A stretch of DNA of 64,000 bases from Ardenticatenia bacterium (GCA_030949995.1 JAUZRY010000086.1:26578-90577), one strand, 5' to 3'; shown: positions 15,385 to 25,167, counted from the stretch's first letter. A program made the numbers and translations. Notes: generated from the letters alone by a model not told the origin.

Positions 15385-15452
15385 GTGTGCCTCCTCGCCG
15401 GTGCACAATGGGGGCTCGGCTGCCCTTCACGCCAGCGATGTTCTGGTCCGCC

Positions 15453-15481
15453 ATTGTAGTCCCCATGGGCGCGGGCGTCAA
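15453..15481 (-). promoter_or_regulatory. Promoter for the M20 peptidase
   Basis: On the minus strand TTGACG (15476-15481) and TACAAT (15453-15458) are separated by 17 bases, about 70 bases before the peptidase start. Confidence 0.7.
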
Positions 15482-15592
15482 AGGAAGACGATATGTGCCA
15501 AGGGGGGCTTATGGGGGGGATAATCTGTCAAAGCTGTTTTGCCTTTTATGTCCTTCCCCTGAGGGATCCTGGCCGGACCACCCGCTCCGATA

Positions 15593-15724
15593 ATGTGCCT
15601 ACTATCGTCTGACCGGGATTTCTCAACAATTGAGCGTCGCTCTGGAATGAGGAACGCGATTGTTGTTGGTCTGATCATCATCCTGATGGGGCTCGGTCTT
15701 CTGGGTGTTAGGCTGCACCAATGA
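15593..15724 (+). CDS. Possible 43-residue single-helix membrane peptide
   Basis: A short frame runs from an ATG at 15593 (a second in-frame ATG is at 15647) to TGA at 15722-15724. Its C-terminal half, IVVGLIIILMGLGLLGVRL, is a convincing transmembrane helix, preceded by a charged segment. No good ribosome binding site or promoter is seen, so it may be chance. The surrounding 15409-15942 stretch otherwise holds only the M20 and tRNA-Leu promoters. Confidence 0.3.
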   Translation: MCLLSSDRDFSTIERRSGMRNAIVVGLIIILMGLGLLGVRLHQ

Positions 15725-15903
15725 GCACTGAATGTGCACCGTTACAAACCATCACACGGCTGACATCCACTTGAAGCACAAATAGGGGAAAAGACGAACG
15801 CTTCCTCGCCCGCCACTTGGGCGGCCGATATGAACCCGGGCCGGACGGCGGCTGATGGCGCTGGAACAACGTGCCGGAGGGGTGAGCGGAGGGCCCCTCC
15901 GGC

Positions 15904-15931
15904 TCGACAAATGAACAAGGTTGGGTACAAT
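15904..15931 (+). promoter_or_regulatory. Promoter for tRNA-Leu
   Basis: TCGACA (15904-15909) and TACAAT (15926-15931) with a 16-base spacer lie just upstream of the tRNA, with start expected a few bases before its 5' end. Confidence 0.65.
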
Positions 15932-15942
15932 AAAAGTGTTCC

Positions 15943-16027
15943 GGGCCGGTGGCGGAACCGGTAGACGCAGGGGACTTAAAATCCCCTGGGCATCGCGCCC
16001 GTGTGGGTTCGAGTCCCACCCGGCCCA
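15943..16027 (+). tRNA. tRNA-Leu (anticodon UAA)
   Basis: An 85-base class II tRNA. The acceptor stem GGGCCGG pairs with CCGGCCC, the anticodon stem GGGGA/TCCCC encloses the loop CTTAAAA with anticodon TAA, a long variable arm follows, and the T arm is GTGGG-TTCGAGT-CCCAC. The discriminator base is A and the CCA end is not encoded. Confidence 0.95.
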
Positions 16028-16053
16028 CTCCGCGGCATTCGGCCCTTGGCCGG

Positions 16054-16449
16054 TTATCCGTTGACGTACATGCTGCCCACGGCAAAAGTGAGGAGCACAA
16101 AGACAAAGGTCAAACCCGTGACGGCTGCCGTCGCGTAGGTGCGCCGTACTTCATCGCGGAGGGGCAGCCAAGAGAGCACCAGGTACAGGCCAATGGGGGC
16201 AAACCCGCCCACGTAGTGAATGTAGAGCTGACGCACGCCGTGTCCTTGGTCGAGCAGCTTGATGCCGATGAGCGTCTGTGCGAGCAACAAGAGCTGTAAC
16301 GCCGCCAACACGCTCACCGTCGTGCGGCTCAGGGGATGTCGCCGGCGGGCTTCTAGGGCCGTGAGCACAAGGGCTGCCGCGGCCACCAGGAAGAGCACGC
16401 CGCCGGCGGCAATGTGAACGCTTGGGGGAACGACAATTCGGTCAATCAT
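16054..16449 (-). CDS. Four-helix membrane protein of unknown function
   Basis: A 131-residue integral membrane protein with four hydrophobic helices: HIAAGGVLFLVAAAALVL, TVSVLAALQLLLLAQTLI, a third around YVGGFAPIGLYLVLSWLPL, and TAAVTGLTFVFVLLTFAV. Histidines near helices 1 and 3 could be heme or metal ligands, but I do not recognise the family. The start at 16447-16449 follows GGAAGGAG; a longer in-frame extension is not supported. It lies between two tRNA genes on the opposite strand and has its own promoter. Confidence 0.7.
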   Translation of the reverse strand: MIDRIVVPPSVHIAAGGVLFLVAAAALVLTALEARRRHPLSRTTVSVLAALQLLLLAQTLIGIKLLDQGHGVRQLYIHYVGGFAPIGLYLVLSWLPLRDEVRRTYATAAVTGLTFVFVLLTFAVGSMYVNG

Positions 16450-16558
16450 GTGGCACTCCTTCCTCCAAGTCCAATTGGTGTGGCCGGCTCCCTCAGGGGG
16501 CGGCCGTGAACTACGTTGGCGTGGGGCCAACACCCGGGCGGGCCGGATGTTGGGAAAG

Positions 16559-16586
16559 ATGATAAACTCAATTAACTTTCTGTCAA
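16559..16586 (-). promoter_or_regulatory. Promoter for the four-helix membrane protein
   Basis: On the minus strand TTGACA (16581-16586) and TATCAT (16559-16564) are 16 bases apart in an AT-rich patch, roughly 100 bases upstream of the start codon. Confidence 0.65.
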
Positions 16587-16620
16587 GTTGAGCCGGCCGG
16601 TTGGCAAGCGGGCGCATACC

Positions 16621-16648
16621 TTGACATGGGAGCCCGCTGTGGTATAAT
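16621..16648 (+). promoter_or_regulatory. Consensus promoter for tRNA-Cys
   Basis: Exact TTGACA (16621-16626) and TATAAT (16643-16648) with a 16-base spacer lie 11 bases before the tRNA. Confidence 0.85.
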
Positions 16649-16659
16649 GGAAAACGCGG

Positions 16660-16731
<72 letters not shown>

Positions 16732-16735
16732 TCCC

Positions 16736-16759
16736 AGCCCGCCAACGGCGGGCTTTTTT
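16736..16759 (+). terminator. Intrinsic terminator after tRNA-Cys
   Basis: An 8-bp GC-rich stem (AGCCCGCC with GGCGGGCT) around a 3-base loop is followed by six T. Confidence 0.9.
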
Positions 16760-16914
16760 CCTTGGTTTCCGGTGAATTCGACACATGTTCCCGTGGGATC
16801 CCGTGTTCCCGCCAGGGATGACGTCGGTGGGGCCGGGAACCCGAATCAGCAGTGGGAAGAGTGAGGCGAGGGCGCCCCATCCTCCCACGGCGTACACGAG
16901 AGAGGAGGCCCCCA

Positions 16915-19003
16915 ATGCCCAACCGCTTGGCCCAGGAAACGAGCCCGTACCTGCTCCAACACAAGGACAACCCCGTGGACTGGTACCCGTGGGGGCCGGA
17001 AGCCTTCGAGCGGGCGCGGGCCGAGGACAAGCCCATCTTCCTCAGCATCGGCTACTCCGCCTGCCACTGGTGTCACGTCATGGAACGGGAGTCCTTCGAG
17101 GACCCCGAGACCGCTCGCCTGATGAACGCGCACTTTGTGAACGTGAAGGTGGACCGGGAGGAGCGTCCGGACGTGGACGCCATGTACATGGACGCCGTCC
17201 AAGCCCTCACCGGCTCCGGCGGCTGGCCCATGTCCGTCTTCCTCACGCCGGAGGGCAAGCCCTTCTACGGCGGCACCTACTTTCCGCCGGTGCCCCGCCA
17301 CGGCCTCCCCTCCTTCAAGCAAGTGCTCCTCTCCATCGCCCATGCCTGGAAACACCAGCGGGACCAGATCGAGGACCAGGCCGGCCGGCTGGTGGAGTAC
17401 ATCCGCCGGCGCACTCTGGTCGAGCCCCAAACTGATAATCTCACCCCGGACGTGATCGCCCAAGCCCTGGAGCAGGCGATCCGCCACTACGACCCCGAGT
17501 GGGGCGGCTTCGGCCGCGCGCCCAAGTTCCCCCAGCCGTCGGTGCTCGCCTTCCTGCTGCGCGCCCACCACCGCACAGGGGACAATCGTGCCGCCCACAT
17601 GCTCCGCCGTACGCTGACCCGCATGGCTCGTGGCGGCATCTACGACCACCTTGGCGGCGGCTTCCACCGCTACGCCGTGGACCGTTTCTGGCTGGTACCC
17701 CACTTCGAGAAAATGCTCTACGACAACGCTCAGCTCGTGCGCGTCTACCTGTGGGCGTGGCAGGCCTTTGGTGACCCCCTGTACCGTCAGGTGGCCGAGG
17801 AGACGCTGGCCTACGTCCTGAGGGAAATGCGCCACCCGGACGGGGGCTTCTACAGTGCCCAAGATGCCGACAGCGAAGGGGAGGAGGGCAAGTTCTTCGT
17901 CTGGCACGAGGCGGAGATTGACGCCCTCCTGCCCCCCCGAGGTGGCCCACGCCGTGAAGACCTTCTACGCCGTCTCCGCCACGGGCAACTGGGAGGGCAA
18001 GAACATCCTGTGGGTGCCCAATGACCCTGACGTAGTGGCGCGCACCTTGGAGATCTCCCCCGAAGAGCTGGACGCCCTCCTGGCGCGCGCACGCCGCACC
18101 CTGTTCGAGGCCCGTCGGCAGCGCGTGCCCCCGGCCACCGACACCAAGGTGCTCACCTCGTGGAATGCCCTTATGTTGGCCGCCTTTGCGGAAGCCGGCC
18201 GCATTCTGGGCCGCCCGGAGGACGTGGCTGTCGCCGTCGAGAACGCCGAGTTCCTGCTCACCGCCCTGCGCGACAGCGATGGTGCCCTCCGCCACGTGTG
18301 GAGCCCCTTGGACGGGCGGGCACGGGTGCACGGCCTGTTGGAGGACTACGCCTTCCTCGCGGACGCACTCGTGACCCTCTACGAGGCCACCCTCGACGTA
18401 CGCTGGCTGACCGAGGCCCGCGGGCTGGTCGAGCGGATGCTTGCCCACTTCTGGGACGAGGCACGGGGCGGCTTCTTCGACACGTCCGCCGGGACTGACG
18501 ACCTGATCGTGCGCCCCAAGGAGCTGGTGGACAACGCCATCCCTGCCGGCAACAGCGTCGCCGCCACAGCACTCCTCCGGCTGGCCGCCTATTGGGACGA
18601 CGACACCCTGCGGGAGCGGGGCGAACAGACCGTCCGCCTGGTGGGCCGCGCGGCCGCCGAACAACCCTTGGGCTTTGCCAACTGGCTCTGTGCCCTGGAC
18701 ACCCTCCTCCACCCGCCCGTGGAGCTGGCCCTAGTGGGGCCGGTTGGGGAGTGGGCGCCCTTCCTGGACGTGTTGGCCCGCCGCTACGTGCCCACACTGC
18801 TCCTGGCAGCCGCCGAGGCGGAGGAACAGGCTGCTCCGCTGCCCCTCCTGCGGGGACGCACCGCTTTGGGGGGAAAAGCCACCGCCTACCTGTGTGAACA
18901 CTTCGCCTGCCGAGAACCCACCACTGATCCCGACGTGCTGGCCGCCCAGCTTGACAGACTCCTTGGCCGGCACGGGGAAGACGAGGAGGAGCCCTTCCCG
19001 TGA
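16915..19003 (+). CDS. Thioredoxin-like DUF255/YyaL-type protein (one frameshift)
   Basis: A roughly 695-residue member of the DUF255 (YyaL/SPATA20) family: an N-terminal thioredoxin-like domain with the CHWCHVM motif (about residue 50) followed by an alpha/alpha six-hairpin domain resembling N-acylglucosamine epimerases. The conserved opening [20 protein letters not shown] and the [16 protein letters not shown] segment are clear. The frame breaks at a seven-C run near 17933-17940; six C restores [16 protein letters not shown] precedes the ATG. The cellular role of the family is poorly known. The downstream gene overlaps its stop. Confidence 0.88.
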
Positions 19004-19587
19004 ACGCACCACCGTCCCTGCGACCAACCGACCCGGTCCTGATCGCCTATGTGCCGCGCCCCCGTGACCTCGACTTGGCCCGTCAACAGCACTGGTATCG
19101 GGTGCCCGCTGACCGCGCACCTCGCGCCCTGGAGGACGCCCGCGCCCTGGCCTTCTACCAGGGGGGGCGTTTCGGGGAGGAGCGGTGGCGCGTGGCCTGG
19201 TGGGCGCCGGTGGTGGACCGACAGCACCTGCCCCGCCGGGAGCTGTTGCCCCAGGAGCCCGACCACCCGCGGGCCGATCACCTCTACGTGCGCGTGGACT
19301 TGGGGCCCCTGACGCCGCTGCCCCACCCCCTTGTGGCCCGGCGGGGGCGCCGGCTGCTCTTTAAGCCCACGACGTGGGGCGAACTCTTGGGCGCTGCCAC
19401 CTTGGACGACCTCTTCGCGGCACGTCATGCCGCGCGGGCCCATCCCCTGTACCCTGTGCTTCACGCCCTCTGGCCCGAAGAGCTCTTCCACATCCGGCCG
19501 GGGGAAGCGCGCCAACTGCGGCTCCTGAAGGAGCCTCCCCTCGGAGGCACACAGTGGGCGCGCGCCGGGGGGAGCCCCGCGGCGTGA
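19000..19587 (+). CDS. Conserved hypothetical protein coupled to the DUF255 gene
   Basis: A 195-residue soluble protein starting at a GTG that overlaps the preceding stop by four bases, so the two are probably translated together. It opens DPVLIAYVPRPRDLDLARQ and has conserved-looking blocks QHWYRVP, FYQGGRFGEERWRVAWW and RRELLPQEPDHPRA. No catalytic or metal motif is obvious, and no membrane segment. I do not recognise a function. Confidence 0.65.
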   Translation: MNAPPSLRPTDPVLIAYVPRPRDLDLARQQHWYRVPADRAPRALEDARALAFYQGGRFGEERWRVAWWAPVVDRQHLPRRELLPQEPDHPRADHLYVRVDLGPLTPLPHPLVARRGRRLLFKPTTWGELLGAATLDDLFAARHAARAHPLYPVLHALWPEELFHIRPGEARQLRLLKEPPLGGTQWARAGGSPAA

Positions 19588-19647
19588 GCTGCGGCCCCGA
19601 GGCCGAACGCGGCACATGCCACCACGAGTGTCAAGGGAGGAACCACC

Positions 19648-20148
19648 ATGCGCGTGGCGGTCTTGAGTGACATTCACGACAACATCTGGAACCTGGAGGC
19701 GGCCCTGCACGACATCGCCGGGCGGGGGGGCGACGTGCTCCTCTTCCTGGGGGACTTCTGTGCGCCCTTCACTCTGGCCCAAATGGCCGAGGGATTCCGG
19801 GGCCCTATCCACGCGGTCTTCGGCAACAACGACGGCGATCCCTTCCTGTTGGCCCAAGTGGCCTCTAAGTTCGACCACGTGCACCTGTACGGCCCCTTCG
19901 CCGAGCTGGAACTGGCCGGACGGCGCGTGGCGCTGAATCACTACCCGGAGATCGCCCGCCGGCTCGTGGAGAGCGGCGCCTACGACGCGGTCTTCAGCGG
20001 ACACAACCACCAGCGCCACCTGGACGTGGTGGGCACCACTCTCTGGGCCAACCCCGGTGAGGTGATGGGCCGCTTTGGGGCCCCGAGCTACGGCCTCTAC
20101 GATCCGGCCAACCACGTGTTCGAGCACGTGGACATCCGCCGGGAGTGA
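19648..20148 (+). CDS. YfcE/MJ0936-type metallophosphoesterase
   Basis: A 166-residue calcineurin-like phosphodiesterase. The dimetal motifs appear in order: SDIHDN near the N-terminus, LGDFC, GNNDG, LNHYPE and SGHNHQ, ending in the usual NPGEVMGR strand. YfcE-like enzymes hydrolyse phosphodiesters in vitro; the in vivo substrate is unknown. It lies seven bases before holB and is probably cotranscribed with it. Confidence 0.88.
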   Translation: MRVAVLSDIHDNIWNLEAALHDIAGRGGDVLLFLGDFCAPFTLAQMAEGFRGPIHAVFGNNDGDPFLLAQVASKFDHVHLYGPFAELELAGRRVALNHYPEIARRLVESGAYDAVFSGHNHQRHLDVVGTTLWANPGEVMGRFGAPSYGLYDPANHVFEHVDIRRE

Positions 20149-20154
20149 GGGCGG

Positions 20155-21234
20155 ATGGAGGAGATCATCGGGCACCGCCGGGCCGTGGAACGCCTGGCAC
20201 GGGTGGCCGCCCAACAGGCTCCTGCCCACGCCTACCTCTTCGTTGGCCCTCCCCACGTGGGCAAGCGCACCGTGGCGCGCTGGTTTGCCCGTGCCCTGGT
20301 CTGCGAGGGGGATGGACCGGCCCCCTGTGGCCGCTGCCGGGCTTGTGGGCTCGTCCACGCCGGCCGTCACCCGGACGTGCGCGCTGTTGACCTGGAGGCC
20401 CAACGCCACCTGTTGGGCGAAAAACGGCCCTCCGCCGTCTACAAGGTTGAGCTGGTGCGCCGGCTCCAGGCCGACTGGGCCATTCGCCCTCTTGAGGCCC
20501 CCTGGAAGGTGCTCATCGTGGAACGGGCCGACCGCATGACCCCCCAGGCGGCCAACGCCTTTCTCAAGACCCTCGAGGAACCCCCTCCCTTCGTGGTGCT
20601 GATCTTGACCGCCCTGGACGAGGAGAACCTGCTGCCCACCATCCGCTCCCGGTGTCAGCTTGTCCGCCTGCGTCCCGTGCCGGCAGGCGAGATTGAGGTT
20701 GCCCTGCGCGGGCGCGGTGCCGACGCCGAAGAGGCGCGCCGGCTGGCTCGCCTGAGCGGAGGGCGCGTGGGATGGGCGATCCGGGCCCTCGATGAGCCCG
20801 CCGTGGTGGCCGCCTACCAGGAGGCTGTCGAGCTCCTGGAGCGCCTGCTGCGGGCCACCCGGAGCGAACGCCTCCAGGAGGCCGAGCGCTTGGCCCGCCG
20901 CCCGGACGGGTTGGATATCTTGGCCTGGTGGCTCACGTGGTGGCGAGATATGTGGCTCCGACACCACGGCGTGGCCGATGCCCTTGGGCTGCCATCACCC
21001 CAAGGCCTTCAGGAGGCGGCCGGCCGCCTGTCACCCCTGGCAGTGTACTGGATCGTGCGTCGCGTGGAGCGCTCGGCGAGGATACTGGAGGAGACCAACG
21101 TCAACCCTGAACTCGTGTGGGACACTGTTGTGCTCGGCCTCCCGCGCCTTGGAGATGGAGGCCGGGCGCGGAAGGCCAACCGTGGCCGCGGAGAGCGATT
21201 AGCCGGACGGGAGATGCGGGCGCCGGGGGATTAG
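20155..21234 (+). CDS. holB: DNA polymerase III delta prime subunit
   Basis: Clamp-loader ATPase-fold subunit of the replisome. Walker A GPPHVGKRT is near residue 30, a zinc module CGRCRACGLVHAGRHPD follows, then the Walker B-like VLIVERADRMT, and the SRC motif in RSRCQ. The C-terminal third is divergent. At 359 residues it has normal length; a gamma/tau paralog would be longer, so delta prime is preferred. It is convergent with spoVS and overlaps its end by four bases. Confidence 0.87.
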   Translation: MEEIIGHRRAVERLARVAAQQAPAHAYLFVGPPHVGKRTVARWFARALVCEGDGPAPCGRCRACGLVHAGRHPDVRAVDLEAQRHLLGEKRPSAVYKVELVRRLQADWAIRPLEAPWKVLIVERADRMTPQAANAFLKTLEEPPPFVVLILTALDEENLLPTIRSRCQLVRLRPVPAGEIEVALRGRGADAEEARRLARLSGGRVGWAIRALDEPAVVAAYQEAVELLERLLRATRSERLQEAERLARRPDGLDILAWWLTWWRDMWLRHHGVADALGLPSPQGLQEAAGRLSPLAVYWIVRRVERSARILEETNVNPELVWDTVVLGLPRLGDGGRARKANRGRGERLAGREMRAPGD

Positions 21235-21521
21235 CCTGCCGTGGTCGGCGCTGCTGGCTGCTCGCGTCGCTCGACAGTCAACTTCACCGCGGTGCGTTCC
21301 TGGCCGTCGATGTCGATCTCCACGAACGAGGGAATGCAGACAATGTCAATGCCATCTTCGGCCAGGTAGGTGCGCGCGATGGCCACGGCCTTGACCGCCT
21401 GGTTGACGGCGCCGGCGCCAATGGCCTGCACCTCGGCCACATGGCCCTCCCGGATGACGCCGGCGATGGCCCCGGCCACAGCCGTGGATCGCGAGCGGGC
21501 TGAGACTTTGAGAACCTCCAT
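21231..21521 (-). CDS. spoVS: SpoVS-family protein
   Basis: A 96-residue protein of the SpoVS family, an ALBA-like fold affecting sporulation and septation in Bacillus but also found in many non-sporulating bacteria. It opens MEVLKVSARSRSTAVAGAIA and has the typical AIGAGAVNQAVKAVAIAR block. Nucleic-acid binding is suggested by fold only. GGAGG precedes the start, and a promoter lies upstream. Confidence 0.88.
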   Translation of the reverse strand: MEVLKVSARSRSTAVAGAIAGVIREGHVAEVQAIGAGAVNQAVKAVAIARTYLAEDGIDIVCIPSFVEIDIDGQERTAVKLTVERREQPAAPTTAG

Positions 21522-21657
21522 GCCACCCTCCTTTATCGCGGGATGCTGCTTTGATTGATACGCTCATGCATGGCCTCACGACCTGCGCCGAAGCCCCCGC
21601 GCCCTCCCGTGCCCCGTGGTGGCAGCCGGGCAGGCGGCGACAGCGTGGGTTGCCCCC

Positions 21658-21687
21658 ATTGTAGCACAAAAGGGGGCATTTGGTCAA
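21658..21687 (-). promoter_or_regulatory. Promoter for spoVS
   Basis: On the minus strand TTGACC (21682-21687) and TACAAT (21658-21663) are separated by 18 bases. It is divergent from the dksA-like promoter about 60 bases away; the rest of 21522-21849 holds no gene. Confidence 0.65.
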
Positions 21688-21747
21688 CGTGGCCCCGTGG
21701 AGGAAAAACGTTCAGCCCCAATGGGCCCCAAAAGGCCCCTCAGCGGG

Positions 21748-21776
21748 TTGACGTTCCGCCCATTTCATGCTATAAA
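21748..21776 (+). promoter_or_regulatory. Promoter for the DksA-like/upp/wecA unit
   Basis: TTGACG (21748-21753) and TATAAA (21771-21776) with a 17-base spacer lie about 70 bases before the DksA-like start. Confidence 0.7.
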
Positions 21777-21849
21777 AGGCCACTTTTGGAGCGATTCCCG
21801 TGAGGTTTTCGTTGAACGCCTCAAAAATCCCCACGCGGAGGAATGCTCG

Positions 21850-22197
21850 ATGGACAAGGACGCCACACGCGAACGCCTTGAACAGGAGAGACGCATTGTC
21901 GAACAGGAAATTGAACGCCTCAAGCGCGCCATCCAGGCCGAAACGGAGTTCGAGCCCGAGGATAGTGCCCCTGACCTCATCGAGCGGGAGAAAAGTGTAG
22001 CCCTGCTCCAGTCGTTCGAGGCTCGCCTGCGGGAGATCCTCGACGCGCTGGAGACCGTTGAACAGGGCACGTATGGCATTTGTGAGCGGTGTGGCCGCCC
22101 CATTGACCCGGAGCGCCTCAACATCATGCCCGAAACTCGCCTCTGCGTGCGCTGCAAGGCCGAGACCGAACAGCGCTACCGCCGCCGTTTCCTGTAG
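21850..22197 (+). CDS. DksA/TraR-family zinc-finger protein
   Basis: A 115-residue protein with an N-terminal coiled coil (RERLEQERRIVEQEIERLKR) and a C-terminal C4 zinc finger, CERCGRPI with CVRC. This is the DksA/TraR architecture, whose members bind the RNA polymerase secondary channel. The start at 21850 follows GGAGG; longer in-frame starts run through the promoter and are rejected. It probably heads a unit with upp and the WecA-type gene. Confidence 0.85.
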   Translation: MDKDATRERLEQERRIVEQEIERLKRAIQAETEFEPEDSAPDLIEREKSVALLQSFEARLREILDALETVEQGTYGICERCGRPIDPERLNIMPETRLCVRCKAETEQRYRRRFL

Positions 22198-22239
22198 GGC
22201 GCTCTTCCTGTCCGTGAACTTTGGTGGAGAGAATCTCCT

Positions 22240-22902
22240 ATGGCTGATGTCCACGAGTCACAGCACCCACTGGTGAAGGAGCAACTGACACGGCTGCGCG
22301 ACCCCGCCACGCCGCCGGCCACCTTCCGCGCCGTGATGCGCCGGCTGACGGGGTTGCTCATGTACGAGGCCACCGCCGACATGCGCGTTCACCCCGTGAC
22401 GGTGACCACGCCGCTGCACGCCGAAGCCCAAGGCGTGTGCGTGGCCGAGCGTGTGGGGCTGATCCCCATCCTCCGGGCCGGGTTGGGCATGGTCGAGGGG
22501 GCCCTTGACCTCTTCCCGGACGCCGAGGTGTGGCACATCGGCCTCTACCGTGACGAGGAAACCTTGCGTCCCGTCACCTACTACAACAAACTGCCCCGCC
22601 GTCCCCGGGTGGATGTCTGCTTCATCCTGGATCCCATGCTCGCCACCGGCGGGTCAGCAGCGGCGACGGCCTCGATCCTGAAGGCGTGGGGGGTCGAGCG
22701 CATCAAATTCGTCGGCATCTTGGCCGCGCCCGAGGGCATTCATCACCTGCAGGCCCACCACCCCGATGTCGTTGTCCACGTGGCCCACGTGGACCGGCAC
22801 CTCACGCCCTCCCCCCAAGGTCCTGACGACCCGCCGGCGGGCTTCATCGTGCCCGGCTTGGGGGATGCCGGCGACCGCCTCTTCGGAACCGGACCACGAT
22901 GA
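22240..22902 (+). CDS. upp: Uracil phosphoribosyltransferase
   Basis: Pyrimidine-salvage enzyme converting uracil and PRPP to UMP. At 220 residues it shows [13 protein letters not shown], the PRPP-binding loop [12 protein letters not shown] and the uracil-binding [16 protein letters not shown]. The stretch before the last motif ([15 protein letters not shown]) is longer than usual. Its stop overlaps the start of the next gene. Confidence 0.95.
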   Translation: MADVHESQHPLVKEQLTRLRDPATPPATFRAVMRRLTGLLMYEATADMRVHPVTVTTPLHAEAQGVCVAERVGLIPILRAGLGMVEGALDLFPDAEVWHIGLYRDEETLRPVTYYNKLPRRPRVDVCFILDPMLATGGSAAATASILKAWGVERIKFVGILAAPEGIHHLQAHHPDVVVHVAHVDRHLTPSPQGPDDPPAGFIVPGLGDAGDRLFGTGPR

Positions 22903-23987
22903 GCCTCTTCCTGGTGCCGCTGCTGGTTGGCTTTGGGGTGACTGTGGCGGCCGTGCCGCCGACCATGTGGTTGGCCGGGCGTTGGCGCCTGATTCAGCAC
23001 CCCCGCCGGCCCCAGGACGTACACGTGCGCCCGGTGCCCAGGGCCGGAGGGGTGGCTATGGTGCTGGGGTTCCTGGTGGCTGTGGCCGTGGCCCAGTGGC
23101 TGCCGGTGGAGCGCTCGGACCCGAACGAAGTGATACGCCTGCGGGGGCTCGTGGTCGGAGCGGTGCTGGCCGCCGTGGCCGGCCTGGTGGATGACAGGCG
23201 CGAGCTCCCGCCGGGGCCCCAGCTCGCCGTTCAAGTGGGGCTGGCGCTCGTGGCCGCGTGGCACCTGATCTTCATCGAACGCTTCCGCAACCCCGTGGAC
23301 GGCTCCCTGGTGGTGGTGCCCCTCTGGATCGTGGTGCCCTTCACCGTCCTCTGGTTCGTGGGCACCATGAACACCCTGAACTGGCTGGACGGGCTCGATG
23401 GCCTGGCGGCCGGCGTGGCCGCCATTGCCGGGACAATCTTCGCCCTCCACATGCTCCGCATGCAACAGTACAGCGTGGCACTGCTGCCCCTGGCCTTGGT
23501 GGGAAGCGCGTTGGGGTTTCTGCCCTACAATTTCAATCCGGCGCGTGTCTTCATGGGCACCACCGGTTCCCTCTTCCTGGGGTACACCTTGGCCGCGCTG
23601 AGCATCATGGCCGGGGCCAAGGTGGCCACCATGCTGTTGGTCCTGGCCGTTCCCATTCTCGACGTGGCCTGGCAGATCGTGGCCCGCCTGCGGCGGGGGG
23701 TGAGCCCTTTCCAGGGCGACCGGGGGCACCTGCACCACCGCCTCTACGACGCCGGCTACTCCCAGCGGCAGGTGGTGGTGGGCTACTGGGGGGTCTGCGC
23801 CTTTCTGGGGGCCCTGGCCCTCCTCCTGCCGGCACCCCTCTACAAGCTCCTGGCCTTGACCTTCTTCGGCTCCTTAGGCGCCTTGGTCCTGCGCGTGCTG
23901 GTGCCCCCTCATGTCTCGCCACCGGTCGCTCAGGGCCCGGCCACCGAGGCAGAGGGCTCCGAGATGGGCACCTCAGGATCGGAGTGA
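22899..23987 (+). CDS. WecA/TagO-type undecaprenyl-phosphate sugar-1-phosphate transferase
   Basis: A 362-residue polytopic membrane enzyme of glycosyltransferase family 4 that starts lipid-linked glycan assembly on undecaprenyl phosphate. Family motifs are present: [16 protein letters not shown], the catalytic [26 protein letters not shown] and the [10 protein letters not shown] loop typical of the WecA rather than MraY branch. The sugar (often GlcNAc-1-P) is not certain. Its C-terminal 58 bases overlap the convergent oxidoreductase gene. Confidence 0.87.
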   Translation: MSLFLVPLLVGFGVTVAAVPPTMWLAGRWRLIQHPRRPQDVHVRPVPRAGGVAMVLGFLVAVAVAQWLPVERSDPNEVIRLRGLVVGAVLAAVAGLVDDRRELPPGPQLAVQVGLALVAAWHLIFIERFRNPVDGSLVVVPLWIVVPFTVLWFVGTMNTLNWLDGLDGLAAGVAAIAGTIFALHMLRMQQYSVALLPLALVGSALGFLPYNFNPARVFMGTTGSLFLGYTLAALSIMAGAKVATMLLVLAVPILDVAWQIVARLRRGVSPFQGDRGHLHHRLYDAGYSQRQVVVGYWGVCAFLGALALLLPAPLYKLLALTFFGSLGALVLRVLVPPHVSPPVAQGPATEAEGSEMGTSGSE

Positions 23988-25102
23988 ACCGGCCCGCCGT
24001 GGGGGGCCTCCGCGTCCAGGCGGACCAGCGTGGCGCCGGCCGCGCTCCGGTAAATGGCCTCAATGATCTGCACGCCCACAAGCCCCTCTTCCGGCGTCAC
24101 CAGGGGTGCTTCCCGCCCCAGACAAACGTCCACGAAATGCTGGAGCTCTCGCAGGTGGGAGGGCTCCTCGTTCTCCACAATGTGGGGCTCCAAGTTCATG
24201 CGCGTGCCGAAGAGCTCGCCCCGGACGCGCAACACCTTGCGCCCGCCCACCGGATTGCGCAATTCGGCGGCCCCACGGGTGCCTTCCAAGCAGAGGGAGA
24301 TCTCGTCCACGTCTTCGAGGCGGGAGACCCACGAGACATTCAGCCCAATGGCGGCGCCCGTGGCGAAGCGGATCAGGGCTGTGGCCGCGTCCTCCACCGG
24401 GTAGGGGCTTGGCTCCATCGGGGCGATGAGGGCGCCAGGTTCCTCGTCCGTCACGTCCGAGAGGCCTGTGAAGAGGACGCCGAAGACCGTCTCCGGCCTG
24501 GGAAAGTCGAGCATCCAGAGGGCTAAGTCGAGCATGACGATGCCGGTGTCCCAGAGGGGACCGCCCCCGGCCTGAGCCTTGCTGGTGAACCAGCTTGCCA
24601 TTTGGGGATGGCGGGTGGCGCGCAGCCAGCTTGCCCGCACGTGGTAGACATCGCCAATGGCGCCCTGGGAGACCATCAGCTTGAGCGCGCGCACGTCGTT
24701 GCGGAAGCGGTTGTTCATGCCGACGAAGAGGGTGCGGTTGGCGGCCCAGGCTGCCTCGACCATGCGGCGCGCGTCCGCGGCCGTGAGGGCCATTGGTTTC
24801 TCGACCAACACGTGAACGCCGTTCTGGAGACATCCCACGGCGATGGCCGCGTGCAGGTAGTTGGGCGTGCAGATGCTCACGGCGTCCAACTCCGTGTGGG
24901 CCAACATGTCCCGGTAGTGGGTGAAGACGTGGGGGATGTCAAACTTGTCGGCCACGTAGCGGGCCCGTCGGCCGTTCACGTCGCTCAGGGCGACCACCTC
25001 CACGTCGGGAATGCGCAGGTAGTTGGGAATGTGGCCGTGGACATCATCGGTGGCGATGGCGCCCACGCCGATCACGCCCACGCGCAGTTTGCGGGTGGAC
25101 AT
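23930..25102 (-). CDS. Gfo/Idh/MocA-family oxidoreductase
   Basis: A 390-residue NAD(P)-dependent oxidoreductase. The Rossmann motif GVIGVGAIATDD is at the N-terminus, the conserved EKP in HVLVEKPMALT near residue 100, and a C-terminal alpha/beta substrate domain follows. Members act on sugars, inositols or related polyols; the substrate here is unknown. GGAGGGG precedes the ATG at 25100-25102. Its 3' end overlaps the tail of the WecA-type gene by 58 bases. Confidence 0.87.
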   Translation of the reverse strand: MSTRKLRVGVIGVGAIATDDVHGHIPNYLRIPDVEVVALSDVNGRRARYVADKFDIPHVFTHYRDMLAHTELDAVSICTPNYLHAAIAVGCLQNGVHVLVEKPMALTAADARRMVEAAWAANRTLFVGMNNRFRNDVRALKLMVSQGAIGDVYHVRASWLRATRHPQMASWFTSKAQAGGGPLWDTGIVMLDLALWMLDFPRPETVFGVLFTGLSDVTDEEPGALIAPMEPSPYPVEDAATALIRFATGAAIGLNVSWVSRLEDVDEISLCLEGTRGAAELRNPVGGRKVLRVRGELFGTRMNLEPHIVENEEPSHLRELQHFVDVCLGREAPLVTPEEGLVGVQIIEAIYRSAAGATLVRLDAEAPHGGPVHSDPEVPISEPSASVAGP

Positions 25103-25167
25103 TGTACCCCTCCTCGTGTCTCGAAGTTGCGGTGCCGCCGTTGGCAACCGCCTTTGCCTCACCGTTG

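Noticed and set aside
23930..23987. Tail overlap of the WecA-type and oxidoreductase genes as a sign of misassembly
   Set aside because: Both reading frames are intact to their stops and convergent overlaps of this size do occur.
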